Assembly (NCBI RefSeq): GCF_009720525.1
Contig: NZ_CP043930.1
Coordinates: forward strand, 7,018,001-7,082,000
Origin: Gimesia benthica
Lineage (GTDB): Bacteria > Planctomycetota > Planctomycetia > Planctomycetales > Planctomycetaceae
Length of the DNA stretch: 64,000 nucleotides
Direction of reading: 5' to 3'
Part shown: positions 55,545-64,000 of the stretch, piece by piece
Layout of the letters: each line of letters opens with the position of its first letter
Numbering within the stretch: the first letter of the stretch is position 1
Translations under genes and position numbers: made by a program
The notes under the pieces: generated by a model
What the model was told of the DNA's origin: nothing
Database searches by the model: none
What the model saw: the letters and a program-made list of their open reading frames with translations, nothing else

Positions 55545-55898
55545 GGTAGAAATCAACTGGAACATGGGGTCAAACAGGAGCACATCTTCTGTGACAAACT
55601 CTCGGGCACTAAAACTGATCGACCGTTTTTATTGCTTTGACAAGTAAATTTGCGAAGTGGAAATACTCTCCTTGTTTGGAAGCTAGGCTGTCTGAGACGA
55701 CCACTACGTTATCTCGCAACTATGATCGAAGAGCTGAAGGAACGAGAAATCGGATTTCGTTCGATTATTGTCGGTATCATCGATACAACAACACCTTCAG
55801 GAGAACTGATCTTTCACGTCTTCTCTGCTCTCGATCAATTCGAGCAGCGACTTATACAAGAGACAACTAAAACAGGCTTGGCTGCAGGGGATGACGAT
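55545..55898 (+). pseudogene. Serine recombinase (resolvase) relic
   Basis: The frame reads QLEHGVKQEHIFCDKLSGTK, TDRP, a TGA at 55638, then LRSGNTLLVWKLGCLRRPLR, IEELKEREIGFRSI, TTTPSGELIFHVFSALDQFE and RLIQETTKTGLAAG. This is the catalytic-domain second half of Tn3-type resolvases. The N-terminal catalytic serine region and the DNA-binding tail are missing, and one in-frame stop interrupts it. Confidence 0.8.
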
Positions 55899-56036
55899 AC
55901 CGCTACATCAAACGCCGCACAAGCGGTGACCGGAAACCAGCGAACCTGGAACGCGAACCGACACAAATTCCGATGCCCCAGAGCCCTTCTACTCGCATCT
56001 TAATTCGACCGGACACCTGATAATTGGTCGTTGCTA

Positions 56037-57137
56037 TTAAAGTAACCGATTCAGGAACTGAGCGAGCGCCGGACTGTAGAGTGCCGCATCGTAATTTGAT
56101 CGCGAATTCCACGCCGCTTCGCGCAATTTCGCAACCAGCGAACGGTCAGCAAGCGTCTGTGCGAGTTCGTCTGCCGTGTCGAACTCTAACAGGGGGTAAT
56201 CCCTCAGGTAGCTCTTGATGGCACCATAACCCTGCCTCGGAATTGCCACGGGAACCCCCGCAGCCACGCTGGTGATTAATCGGTCGGGAATTGTCAGGTA
56301 GAAACGGTCGTCGCGTGCACATCCCTGAGTGTTATACGCGATCAGACTCGCATCAAATTCACCAATTTTGTCGATCAATTCTCGCATCGGAAGTGGTGAG
56401 AAATGGCGGCGATGCGGGTGACCATCATCCGTCTCGGGCGACCGGGCATGGTGTAAATCAATGCCCGTACCGAGGATGCTGTTCATTAACGGACGCACGT
56501 CGTCGGCCGTAGTGGCTGTGGGACTGCTCATGTCTGTTCGCCCGACGAAAATCAAACTCGGACTCGCCGCCGTGCGACGCAGTTCGCAAGTCGCCTGAAA
56601 GCTTCGAGGCCAGCAGGGAGGGATGACGACCGATGGTGGAAAGCCGGTGCGAAAGACTCGGCCACGCACATACCCCTCGGTCAGGTCCGACGGAAACACG
56701 ATTCCATCCAGAAATCGGGCGGCCCTTCGCAGATAAAAGTCCTGCCGGAGAATTCCACCATGTGACAAGGCCAGAGGGTAACACAGCAGCAGTAATACCA
56801 CTTTGACATCTGGACGGGCCTTTTTTATCGCCAGCAAATCAGGCAGTGGCAGTGTTCCCCAGTAGCCGATGACAATTTTTGATTGAGTTTCGTCAAGCGT
56901 GGACAGTACGGAATTCAGATATGCGGAGTCACTGGTTCCCCATATCTGATCTGTCAGTCGAGAAATTTTCGATCTCCAATTTCTCCGGTTCTTCGTGGCA
57001 CTTTGGGAATCCGGTAGATTTCCAAAGCCGGCCACATGACCGTGCAGCATGGCCTGCAGGCTGTCGGTGTGTTCGCACTGCGAGTCGGTACCGAGTATTG
57101 TAACAATAGTTCGCAGTAGTGAAGAACAGCCGCTCAT
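56037..57137 (-). CDS. Glycosyltransferase-like protein (GT-B fold)
   Basis: The 366-residue protein has an N-terminal half with IVIGYWGTLPLPDLLAIKKA, VVLLLLCYPLAL and DGIVFPSDLTEGYV. A C-terminal half follows with SLIFVGRTDMSS, DASLIAYNTQG, YLTIPDRLITSVAAGVPVAI and a last helix. The P-x-R...GVPVA region fits the donor-nucleotide site of GT4-like enzymes. Its start overlaps the stop of the small membrane gene at 57134 by 4 bp. Acceptor and donor are unknown; likely surface polysaccharide. Confidence 0.65.
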   Translation of the reverse strand: MSGCSSLLRTIVTILGTDSQCEHTDSLQAMLHGHVAGFGNLPDSQSATKNRRNWRSKISRLTDQIWGTSDSAYLNSVLSTLDETQSKIVIGYWGTLPLPDLLAIKKARPDVKVVLLLLCYPLALSHGGILRQDFYLRRAARFLDGIVFPSDLTEGYVRGRVFRTGFPPSVVIPPCWPRSFQATCELRRTAASPSLIFVGRTDMSSPTATTADDVRPLMNSILGTGIDLHHARSPETDDGHPHRRHFSPLPMRELIDKIGEFDASLIAYNTQGCARDDRFYLTIPDRLITSVAAGVPVAIPRQGYGAIKSYLRDYPLLEFDTADELAQTLADRSLVAKLREAAWNSRSNYDAALYSPALAQFLNRLL

Positions 57138-57388
57138 GAGATCACGCTGAGTTGATTTAGTGTGCGGAATACATAAACGCAGCCAAGCTCCCTTTGAATT
57201 AAAGGTTCGCCCTCCCTGTCGATTGCAATTTCTCCACCATTGCCTGCTCCTTCCATAGCCAATGCAAGATGGGTAGCAGTTTGATAGCGGGCTTCGCTCA
57301 CACTAACGTTGTAGAACACGGTGGTGGCCCCGAACAACCAGCCCAGAATAAAGATTTCCAGCGCACCCACTATCATTTCCCAACGCAT
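57134..57388 (-). CDS. Small hypothetical membrane protein
   Basis: From ATG at 57388 (GGGAG upstream) the product of 84 residues has one clear helix (IVGALEIFILGWLFGATTVF) followed by a short soluble part (GNGGEIAIDREGEPLIQREL). No domain is recognised. It lies 13 bp after the small membrane protein at 57402 and overlaps the glycosyltransferase start by 4 bp. Confidence 0.45.
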   Translation of the reverse strand: MRWEMIVGALEIFILGWLFGATTVFYNVSVSEARYQTATHLALAMEGAGNGGEIAIDREGEPLIQRELGCVYVFRTLNQLSVIS

Positions 57389-57401
57389 GATTTTCTCCCG
57401 C

Positions 57402-57590
57402 TCAGTCTTGCTGCTTGAGGTGTCCATCTTCACCGTGCCGGTGTCCGCGCATCATGAATAAATGGCACGAGAACATAAGAACAACAAAGACAAACATCGT
57501 CACACCTTCGCCGACGCCGAACAAAGTTAGAATTAAAATCAGCAAGAACGGCAGCACACAGCCTATCAGCATGTGGACAAAATGTTTCAC
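57402..57590 (-). CDS. Small DUF2933-like membrane protein
   Basis: The 62-residue product from GTG at 57590 has two helices (HMLIGCVLPFLLILILTL and VTMFVFVVLMFSCHLFMM) and a His-rich end (RGHRHGEDGH). GGGAGG precedes the start at good spacing. The two-helix plan with HLFM and terminal His/Gly matches DUF2933-type proteins that occur beside copper and mercury resistance genes. Its role is unknown. Confidence 0.6.
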   Translation of the reverse strand: MKHFVHMLIGCVLPFLLILILTLFGVGEGVTMFVFVVLMFSCHLFMMRGHRHGEDGHLKQQD

Positions 57591-57677
57591 AATACCTCCC
57601 CCTCGTCGGTCATTCTTGCTGAATCTTACAAGCGCAGCCGCGCTATAGGGGTGATTAAAATAGTACTTATGTCTCGG

Positions 57678-58061
57678 CTACTCTTTTTTCAACTTAGCGA
57701 GATATTCATCGAGATTGCTGAGCAGCTTACCTTTGCAGCCATCGCAGCAAATCCATACTGGCTGACCGTTAGCATCGACTTTTTGAGGTGGTCCCATCAC
57801 ACCGAGCATCTTACCTGAGACAGGACAAACATGCTGTTTCTCTGCTGAAGCTGCGTCTTCAGTAGACAATTTCGAAAGTGCGACGTTCATTTTTTCCATG
57901 TCAGTTTGTCCGTTCATACCCTGGTGGCTGTGGTCGACGTGGCCATCGCTTGTAGAAGGAGAGCTTGAGTCAGTTGGTTGAGTACGATCAGAACCACAAC
58001 CAAATAGGAAAATTGAAATAAATATGACTGACAAGAGACTAAAAGGAACCATGTATTTCAT
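57678..58061 (-). CDS. Lipoprotein with one YHS-like metal-binding module
   Basis: From ATG at 58061 (GAGGA six bases upstream) the product has a lipobox IFLFGC, a His/Ser linker (DGHVDHSHQGMNG) and a C-terminal module CPVSGKMLGVMGPPQKVD ... VWICCDGCKGKLL. This is the same CPV-loop and CCxGC layout as in 34801-35271 and the end of CusB at 38829. It sits with the small membrane protein at 57402 and opposite the ECF sigma/CusBA operon, so it may buffer the same metal in the periplasm. Confidence 0.75.
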   Translation of the reverse strand: MKYMVPFSLLSVIFISIFLFGCGSDRTQPTDSSSPSTSDGHVDHSHQGMNGQTDMEKMNVALSKLSTEDAASAEKQHVCPVSGKMLGVMGPPQKVDANGQPVWICCDGCKGKLLSNLDEYLAKLKKE

Positions 58062-58463
58062 CAAAATCCTCGTATATCTAAGAAACAAAAACCACCATGT
58101 CCACATAACGACTTTGCAGCACCTTGTTTTAGATGCACAATCACTACAGTTTCTTCATGAAAATGAAATTCTTTTTCGAGATGATTTACGAATGGAATTT
58201 CTGTCAGATCAACGGACCTGACTTATCAGCAAAGATCGGAAGTCTCCTTAGCCTCATATTAATTTGACGAATAATATGAAACAGTACATCAATACTCGTA
58301 GTTGTTCTGAGCCAAATGGTATGCTACGCTGCTCTAGAGAAAATACATCTCATCATTAATGATCAGGCATTATCGTGAATTTGCTTAGAATCAGGGTAAG
58401 TCAAAGATGCAACCTTTTGTTTCATGCTCATTTTTTGAAATCCCATGAAGAAACTTACTTGCC
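58062..58463. other. Divergent intergenic region before the ECF sigma gene
   Basis: No gene in 402 bp. A TTGACG at about 58265 could be a -35 box, but no convincing -10 follows. Promoters for both the YHS lipoprotein and the sigma-factor operon should be here. Confidence 0.35.
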
Positions 58464-59039
58464 GTGGCATCTAAAAACACAACAACATCGAAGTATGTTA
58501 GCGATGCGACTGAAATTGACGCTGGCCTATTAGAAAGATGTCGTTCAAAAAAACGTAGTGCACAACAGTGCCTCTACGAGTTGTGTCATCGGCAAGTTTA
58601 CCGGCTCATGGTTCGCACCGTTGGATTACAAGATGCGGGAGATGTAACTCAACAAGTTTTTCTACAATTATTTCGTAAGATTGACCAGTTTGAATCTCAA
58701 TCGAAGTTCGAAACTTGGCTTTATCGACTTGCCATAAATGAAGGACTTCAACACCTTAGAAAAGGACGTCGTTGGAATTTTCAAAATCTCTCACACGAAC
58801 CGATGAGCCAACATAATCCCGAATTTGAACGTATAGATCATAAGGAACTATTGGAAGTAGCTCTGTCAAGAATCGAGCCAGAGTTACTTTCAATCTTCGT
58901 ACTCCGTGAAGTTCAAGGTCTGTCATATCGCGAAATCGCTGAAGTCATGGAAATTCCAGAAGGAACCGTTGGATCACGGCTGAATCGCGCACGACGCGAA
59001 TTACAGCAGCAACTTGCTGATCTGGGTTGGGAGCCGTAA
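58464..59039 (+). CDS. ECF-type RNA polymerase sigma factor
   Basis: The 191-residue sigma factor has region 2 (LYELCHRQVYRLMVRTVG, DAGDVTQQVFLQLFRKI, SKFETWLYRLAINEGLQHLR) and region 4 (LLSIFVLREVQGLSYREIAE, EIPEGTVGSRLNRARREL). It would direct polymerase to stress promoters when released by the anti-sigma factor encoded 1 bp downstream. The start is GTG at 58464 with a weak ribosome-binding site. The sigma/anti-sigma pair leads straight into CusB and CusA, so it most likely controls them in response to an envelope metal signal. Confidence 0.9.
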   Translation: MASKNTTTSKYVSDATEIDAGLLERCRSKKRSAQQCLYELCHRQVYRLMVRTVGLQDAGDVTQQVFLQLFRKIDQFESQSKFETWLYRLAINEGLQHLRKGRRWNFQNLSHEPMSQHNPEFERIDHKELLEVALSRIEPELLSIFVLREVQGLSYREIAEVMEIPEGTVGSRLNRARRELQQQLADLGWEP

Positions 59040-59040
59040 C

Positions 59041-59898
59041 ATGAATTGTTCCGAAGTTCAAGAATTACTTTCCGCCTACTATGATGGCGAGTTAGCAGAT
59101 GACCAAAGGGACCGCGTGTCGGCACACATCGGCACTTGCACAAAATGTGCAGGAGAACTTACTGGGTTCGAAAAACTCTCGCGAATGGCCAGCGTTCTCA
59201 GCGAGCCTGTGCCAACTCAACAAATTTGGAGTCAAATCAATCAGAAATTAGACGAGCAGTCTATCTGCGAAAATCCCATTCTCAAACCAGTTCATAATGA
59301 TCATCGGCTTTCGTTCTCGGTTCCTAAGTTGTTTGTTTTGGCAGCAACAATCCTCACTGCTGTTGGAATCAGCTGGTTCACTTATCAGTCATGGTTTACT
59401 CATGGTAATCATGATCATTTCACAGTAGAGTTCGGTCATTATCTTGACGAATTTGTCCGCGATCCTGATGTGGCTCAACAGATTCTACTTGAGAAGTACG
59501 AGAACAAGCTCATTGACCCTAATCGAGCGGTCGAGCAAGTAGGCTACCGGCCATCCGTTGCCAACGGTCTGCCCGCCGAATATACCCTTGAATCAACTCA
59601 TGTCATCAAGATGCCGTGTTGCACTTGTGTACAATCTATCTGTAAACGAAACGATGGCAGCAAATTGGCTATTTTTGAGCATGACGATAAAGAAACTAAA
59701 GAATGGTTCGGGGACAGGCCCAATATTTCAGTCTATTGTAAAGATAAGCAATGCTGTCTGGTTGAATTAGATAAACAAATCGCTGCCAGTTGGAAACAAG
59801 GGTCGCGTCACATCACATTGATTGGGGTACAGGACGTTGCTGAAGTCAACGAAATCATTTCATGGTTGAATGAGAAAAAACAGCCCGTTCTGAATTGA
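59041..59898 (+). CDS. Zinc-finger (ZAS) anti-sigma factor with Cys-rich periplasmic domain
   Basis: The 285-residue protein has an N-terminal ZAS domain (YYDGELADDQRDRV, HIGTCTKC giving the HxxxCxxC zinc site) that holds the sigma factor. A single membrane helix (LFVLAATILTAVGISWFTY) and a periplasmic domain of about 170 residues follow. That domain has CCTCVQSIC (about residues 190-200) and YCKDKQCC (about 231-238), suited to bind Cu+, Zn2+ or Hg2+ or to sense thiol oxidation. Signal binding there would release the sigma factor; the domain is unlike ordinary anti-sigma C-termini. Overlaps sigma by context (1-bp gap). Confidence 0.85.
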   Translation: MNCSEVQELLSAYYDGELADDQRDRVSAHIGTCTKCAGELTGFEKLSRMASVLSEPVPTQQIWSQINQKLDEQSICENPILKPVHNDHRLSFSVPKLFVLAATILTAVGISWFTYQSWFTHGNHDHFTVEFGHYLDEFVRDPDVAQQILLEKYENKLIDPNRAVEQVGYRPSVANGLPAEYTLESTHVIKMPCCTCVQSICKRNDGSKLAIFEHDDKETKEWFGDRPNISVYCKDKQCCLVELDKQIAASWKQGSRHITLIGVQDVAEVNEIISWLNEKKQPVLN

Positions 59899-60068
59899 TG
59901 AATCAAATTCGTATATTTCTTAAAAGACAAACAAAGAGAAACACAAACAGACTTGTGAATGTATAAGTTTCGATGGTCAAATCTCAAGCGAAAGAAAGCC
60001 TATATCTTATTGGCTATACTATGTTTGAACAGAAAATACCCGTTTGTCATGATGAATAAAGGCCGATT

Positions 60069-62477
60069 ATGAATGATTCATTTCAAGGAAATTGGTGGAG
60101 TCGCATCTATGGCAAACATACTGGCAAGTTATGGATAGGGCAGGCAGCCGTTCTACTAATAATCGGCTTCAGCATTGCATGGTCAATGAAAGATAGTTCA
60201 TCGACGGTCAATTCAGCCAAATCCAGTGAGACTCATACAGAGCACAAAAATGTGTCTCAAATCTGGACATGTTCGATGCACCCCCAGATTCGCCGTGATG
60301 GTCCAGGTAAGTGTCCTATCTGCGGTATGGAATTGGTGCCTGTCACGACATCAGCAGGCGGCATACGGACGATTAAAATCAGCCCCACTGCGCGGAAGTT
60401 GATGAGAATCGAGACTACACCTGTCGAGCGACGTTATGTTACAGCAGAAATACGTATGGTCGGAAAAGTCGAATATGACGAAACAAAACTCTCATATATC
60501 ACGGCATGGGTTTCCGGCCGCCTCGACCGGCTGTATGTCGATTTTACTGGTATCGAAGTCAAGAAAGGTGATCATCTAGTCTACATTTATAGCGAAGAGT
60601 TATATGCTGCTCAAGAGGAGTTAATTCAGGCATTAAAATACCAACGTGATCGCACTTCCTCTTCCACAAAACTCGTACAACCAATTGATCTTGTCGCATC
60701 CGCACGTGAAAAACTACGGCTTCTTGGCTTGTCAGCTTCACAGATCAAAGACATTGAACAGCGTGGTGCCCCGACTGATCATATCACCATTTTCTCGCCG
60801 ATTGGCGGCGTCATAATCGAAAAGCTGCGGCAAGAAGGAGACCGCGTGCGCACTGGAGATCGAATCTATACTGTTGCTGACTTGAATCAGGTGTGGGTTA
60901 AACTCGATGCCTATGAATCTGATTTGGTTTGGCTCCACTACGGGCAAAAAGTGGAATTCACAACTGAAGCATACCCAGGCGAGACTTTTACGGGCCGCAT
61001 TGCGTTTATTGACCCTGTATTAAACAAGGATACCCGAACCGTCAAAGTACGAGTCAATGTGCCTAACAAGGATGGCAAGCTCAAACCAGAAATGTTTGTA
61101 CGTGCCGTAGTACGTTCACAACTCGCTTCGGGAGGACGCGTGATAGATGAAGATCTTACGGGTAAGTGGATTAGTCCTATGCATCCTGAAATTGTCAAGG
61201 ACGAACCTGGAAACTGCGATATCTGTGGCATGCCATTAGTTCGGGCCGAGACATTAGGTGACGTTATGGGCAATCCTGAAAACAAACCGAAACCACTTGT
61301 CATTCCAGTATCGGCTGCACTCCTCACTGGTACACGAGCAATTGTATATGTTGAAATTCCTACTGCGAAAGAACCTACATTTGAAGGCCGTGAAATTGTG
61401 TTAGGCCCGCGTGCAGGTGCGTACTACCTTGTAAGAAACGGACTAAAGGAAGGAGACCTTGTCGTCACCAACGGTAACTTTAAGCTAGACAGCGCTCTGC
61501 AAATTTCCGCCAAGCCGTCAATGATGACACCCGAAGGAGGTGGCGGCGGTGGCGGCGGCGGACATGATCATGGTGGCGCAAAGAGCGAGAAAAAAACGCA
61601 GCAGGGTGAAACAGCAGGCCAGCAAATGACGTTGCCTTCCCAGTTCCGTTCACAACTTGACGCAGTATTAAATGCGTTCAATAGTGTCACAACGGCTGTT
61701 GAAGAAGCCGATTTGGCAAAAATCCGTGCAGCCTTTGATCAGTTGGGAGTGAAGTTGAGTCAAGTCAACAAAAAACAACTGACAGGCCATGTAGAAATGC
61801 TTTGGCGTGAATTTTCAATGTTACTATCAAATGACGTAGTTGAAGGACGTGATGTCGCGTCGTTGCAAGATTCTGATCGGATTTATCTTCAACTAAAACG
61901 ACACATTCAGCGAGCTCGCGAGCAATTTGGTCTGACCCACAGCAACCATCAGCAAGCGATCATCAAGATCGACGTGCCTATCGAGTTTCAGAATCAATTG
62001 TTGCCATTGTTAGACACTTACTTTGCACTAGCGAATTCCCTGGCATCGGATAACGAAAAACTTGCATTGGCAACAGGTCCTAAGTTGCGTCAGGTACTCG
62101 GTACGATCCAAACATCGCATCTGAATGAGAAAGCATTAACAGTTTGGCAGAAAGAATTTGGCAATCTCAGCAAGATTACAGATCAAGTCATCGAGGCTAA
62201 AGACATTAAATCGATGAGAGAAGCGTTCACTTTACTTTCAGAAGAAATCTTGGTCGTTATAAAGACGTTTGAAGTAGGAAATAATCGGCCTCTCTACGAA
62301 CTGCATTGTCCGATGGCATTCAAGGGGCGTGGAGCGATTTGGCTCCAGAATAATGACCAGATCAGAAATCCCTATTTCGGAGCCACAATGCTCAAGTGTG
62401 CGGATCGAGTCAACTTGATTTCGTTCGACAAGGAAAAACAGGGAGCTCACACCAACCATAAGGGACATAGTCACTAA
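60069..62477 (+). CDS. cusB: CusB-type adaptor with two HMBDs and C-terminal DUF3347-like domain
   Basis: The 802-residue adaptor has an N-terminal helix, HMBD 1 (TCSMHPQIRRDG...KCPICGMELVP, about residues 68-93) and the CusB core with VSGRLDRLYVDFTG and the coiled-coil hairpin. HMBD 2 (SPMHPEIVKDEPGNCDICGM, about 366-390) follows, then the barrel, a run of ten Gly with HDHGG, and a DUF3347-like helical domain. That last part ends with LHCPMAFKGRGAIWLQNN and a His tail. DUF3347 and its CPMA motif are found with CusB/CusF-like proteins and bind copper. It is about 150 residues longer than the CusB at 38829. Its partner CusA begins 44 bp downstream. Confidence 0.92.
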   Translation: MNDSFQGNWWSRIYGKHTGKLWIGQAAVLLIIGFSIAWSMKDSSSTVNSAKSSETHTEHKNVSQIWTCSMHPQIRRDGPGKCPICGMELVPVTTSAGGIRTIKISPTARKLMRIETTPVERRYVTAEIRMVGKVEYDETKLSYITAWVSGRLDRLYVDFTGIEVKKGDHLVYIYSEELYAAQEELIQALKYQRDRTSSSTKLVQPIDLVASAREKLRLLGLSASQIKDIEQRGAPTDHITIFSPIGGVIIEKLRQEGDRVRTGDRIYTVADLNQVWVKLDAYESDLVWLHYGQKVEFTTEAYPGETFTGRIAFIDPVLNKDTRTVKVRVNVPNKDGKLKPEMFVRAVVRSQLASGGRVIDEDLTGKWISPMHPEIVKDEPGNCDICGMPLVRAETLGDVMGNPENKPKPLVIPVSAALLTGTRAIVYVEIPTAKEPTFEGREIVLGPRAGAYYLVRNGLKEGDLVVTNGNFKLDSALQISAKPSMMTPEGGGGGGGGGHDHGGAKSEKKTQQGETAGQQMTLPSQFRSQLDAVLNAFNSVTTAVEEADLAKIRAAFDQLGVKLSQVNKKQLTGHVEMLWREFSMLLSNDVVEGRDVASLQDSDRIYLQLKRHIQRAREQFGLTHSNHQQAIIKIDVPIEFQNQLLPLLDTYFALANSLASDNEKLALATGPKLRQVLGTIQTSHLNEKALTVWQKEFGNLSKITDQVIEAKDIKSMREAFTLLSEEILVVIKTFEVGNNRPLYELHCPMAFKGRGAIWLQNNDQIRNPYFGATMLKCADRVNLISFDKEKQGAHTNHKGHSH

Positions 62478-62521
62478 AAACCGTAGGGCATCCCTGTCCA
62501 TGAATGTCAACAGGAAAAATG

Positions 62522-64000
62522 ATGGTAACTGATTCCGAAAATCCCAATCTAGTACCTGAGCCGCATTCTTTGCTCGACAAGACTATCTGGTTCTGCCTGA
62601 ATAATAAACTGGTTGTCTTGTTGATGGTGATTGTAATCCTCGTCTGGGGCGCGATGGTGGCTCCATTCGATTGGGACTTGGGTAGCCTACCACGCGATCC
62701 AGTGCCGGTAGATGCAATTCCTGACATTGGCGAGAACCAGCAAATCGTTTTCACGCAGTGGATGGGGCGTTCACCTCAAGATGTCGAAGACCAAATTGGG
62801 TATCCGCTCACAGTTGCCTTGCTCGGCCTCCCCGAGGTCAAGACGATCCGTAGTTACTCGATGTTTGGTTTCTCCACGATCTATGTGATCTTCAACGAAA
62901 AAGCCGAGTTCTATTGGTCTCGTACGCGAGTACTGGAGAAGCTCAACAGTTTACCCACAGGGACGCTCCCTGAAGGCGTTCAACCAACACTAGGACCTGA
63001 CGCAACCGCCCTCGGTCAGATTTTTTGGTATACGCTCGAAGGATACGATCCGGATGGAAACGTTGTAGGAGGCTGGGACCTGCACGAGTTGAGAACCACA
63101 CAAGATTGGTATGTTCGTTACGCACTGAATTCAGCGGAAGGTATCAGTGAAGTCGCTTCGATTGGTGGATTTGTCCAGGAATATCAAATTGACGTTGACC
63201 CCGACGCCATGCGAGCAAATAAAGTAAGCCTGGGAGAAGTATTTAATGCCGTTCGTATGACGAACGTAGATGTCGGCGCACGTACGATCGAGTTGAATAA
63301 AGCGGAATACGTCGTTCGTGGCTTGGGTTTTATTAAGCAAGTTGAAGACCTTGAAAAAACGGTTCTCAAAGTTCATGACAACGTCCCCATCACGATCAAG
63401 GACGTTGCGAAAGTGACTTTGGGGCCCGCGCTTCGGCGTGGTGCGCTCGATAAAGAAGGTGCAGAAGTTGTTGGCGGCGTATGCGTTGTCCGCTATGGTT
63501 ACAACCCTCTAGCGGCGATCAAGAACGTCAAGAGAATGATCGGCGAGGTATCACCGGGGCTGCCAACTAAGGTATTGATCGACTTCAAGAAAACAACGCG
63601 AAAGGAGATCACACAGTACGCAAAGGCACATGGCTTCGATGCCTATGAAAACGATTTACTTAACAACAGCGCATGGGTTCAGCATTTACGATCCTTGGAC
63701 CGCAACAAGCGACCCGAGTGGGCTACGATCAGTCAGATCACTGTTGTCCCTTTCTATGACCGCACTGGATTGATCTATGAGACGCTTGGGACACTGAATA
63801 CTGCGCTCACTGAAGAAATTCTAGTAACAATCATCGTCATTCTGATCAGCGTCATGCACCTGCGAAGTTCTGTGTTAATCAGTGCTCTGTTACCACTCGC
63901 CGTGCTGATGTGTTTCATCGGGATGAAAACCTTCGGCGTAGACGCGAATATTGTAGCGCTTTCTGGTATTGCCATCGCCATCGGCACAATGGTCGATATG
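62522..64000 (+). CDS. cusA: CusA-type RND efflux pump, 3' end cut by window edge
   Basis: The visible 493 codons start from ATG 62522 (AGGAAAA upstream; 62519 possible). They open with an N-terminal extension, then VPVDAIPDIGENQQIVFTQW, DVEDQIGYPLTVALLG and the porter. The helix-4 end shows IAIAIGTMVDM, the Cu+/Ag+ type motif. Between KVLIDFKKTT and ITVVPFYDRTGL about 45 residues (EITQYAKAHGFDAYENDLLN and on) are inserted that E. coli CusA lacks. It is the pump for the CusB just upstream and is presumably controlled by the ECF sigma pair. Confidence 0.92.
   Translation, partial: MVTDSENPNLVPEPHSLLDKTIWFCLNNKLVVLLMVIVILVWGAMVAPFDWDLGSLPRDPVPVDAIPDIGENQQIVFTQWMGRSPQDVEDQIGYPLTVALLGLPEVKTIRSYSMFGFSTIYVIFNEKAEFYWSRTRVLEKLNSLPTGTLPEGVQPTLGPDATALGQIFWYTLEGYDPDGNVVGGWDLHELRTTQDWYVRYALNSAEGISEVASIGGFVQEYQIDVDPDAMRANKVSLGEVFNAVRMTNVDVGARTIELNKAEYVVRGLGFIKQVEDLEKTVLKVHDNVPITIKDVAKVTLGPALRRGALDKEGAEVVGGVCVVRYGYNPLAAIKNVKRMIGEVSPGLPTKVLIDFKKTTRKEITQYAKAHGFDAYENDLLNNSAWVQHLRSLDRNKRPEWATISQITVVPFYDRTGLIYETLGTLNTALTEEILVTIIVILISVMHLRSSVLISALLPLAVLMCFIGMKTFGVDANIVALSGIAIAIGTMVDM

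Noticed and set aside
61540-61575. Gly-codon repeat in CusB as a possible microsatellite phase-variation tract
   Set aside because: The repeat is made of whole GGN codons with varied third bases and works as a flexible linker before HDHGG; length changes would stay in frame.

Overview
The window reads as a heavy-metal resistance and redox island of a bacterium from the Planctomycetota (Gimesia/Rubinisphaera-like). This placement is inferred from the protein families: CzcB/CusB adaptors with Cys/His-rich N-termini, YHS-type CPVSG...CCxGC proteins, and small signal-peptide Cys-rich proteins in the efflux operons. No rRNA or marker gene was available. Base composition is near 50% GC. I see no tRNA, rRNA or CRISPR array.

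Region 1-10575 (minus strand) holds a CzcCBA-like pump. Its RND subunit runs off the left edge, followed upstream by its adaptor, a small Cys-rich secreted protein and an outer-membrane factor. Upstream lie an FtsX/MacB-type ABC transporter, a secreted thioredoxin-like protein, a second small Cys-rich protein and a DtxR/MntR-like regulator. The regulator faces an outer-membrane barrel protein (11167-12168) across a spacer carrying twin palindromes.

Region 12.2-22.6 kb is a defence-type and transposon scrap zone. It contains IS3 and IS1380 transposase fragments, a broken P-loop ATPase module with a PD-(D/E)XK-like nuclease, and a compact three-gene unit made of an N6-adenine methyltransferase, an endonuclease-like protein and a winged-helix regulator. 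A frameshifted DUF3147-like membrane gene closes it.

Region 22.6-42.1 kb (minus strand) holds two further efflux systems. The first is OMF, adaptor (frameshifted), RND and lipoprotein, preceded by a frameshifted His-rich secreted protein. The second is a CusB-YHS fusion, CusA, a double-YHS protein, a membrane PP2C phosphatase, an OMF, a Cys-rich lipoprotein and a K+-channel-like protein, headed by two very Cys-rich secreted proteins.

Region 42.6-53.1 kb (plus strand) is the most unusual part. It has periplasmic helical and Met-rich CpxP-like proteins, a CBM48-like mini-protein with a cysteine cluster, a Cys/His-rich secreted protein, a Na+/H+ antiporter and a glutamate dehydrogenase with a cysteine-rich insertion. 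These are followed by a putative transmembrane electron conduit: a Met-rich membrane FNR/2Fe-2S fusion, a b-type membrane cytochrome, a short helical periplasmic protein and a seven-heme cytochrome c. IS630 and resolvase relics follow, then a GNAT protein, a glycosyltransferase and small membrane/YHS proteins.

Region 58.4-64 kb (plus strand) is an ECF sigma factor, a Cys-rich anti-sigma factor, CusB and a CusA that runs off the right edge.

Taken together, the window offers four metal-RND pumps plus periplasmic metal sequestration, a possible redox route, and extracytoplasmic sensing. Several genes are interrupted by single-base changes, mostly in homopolymers. These could be real decay or base-calling errors.
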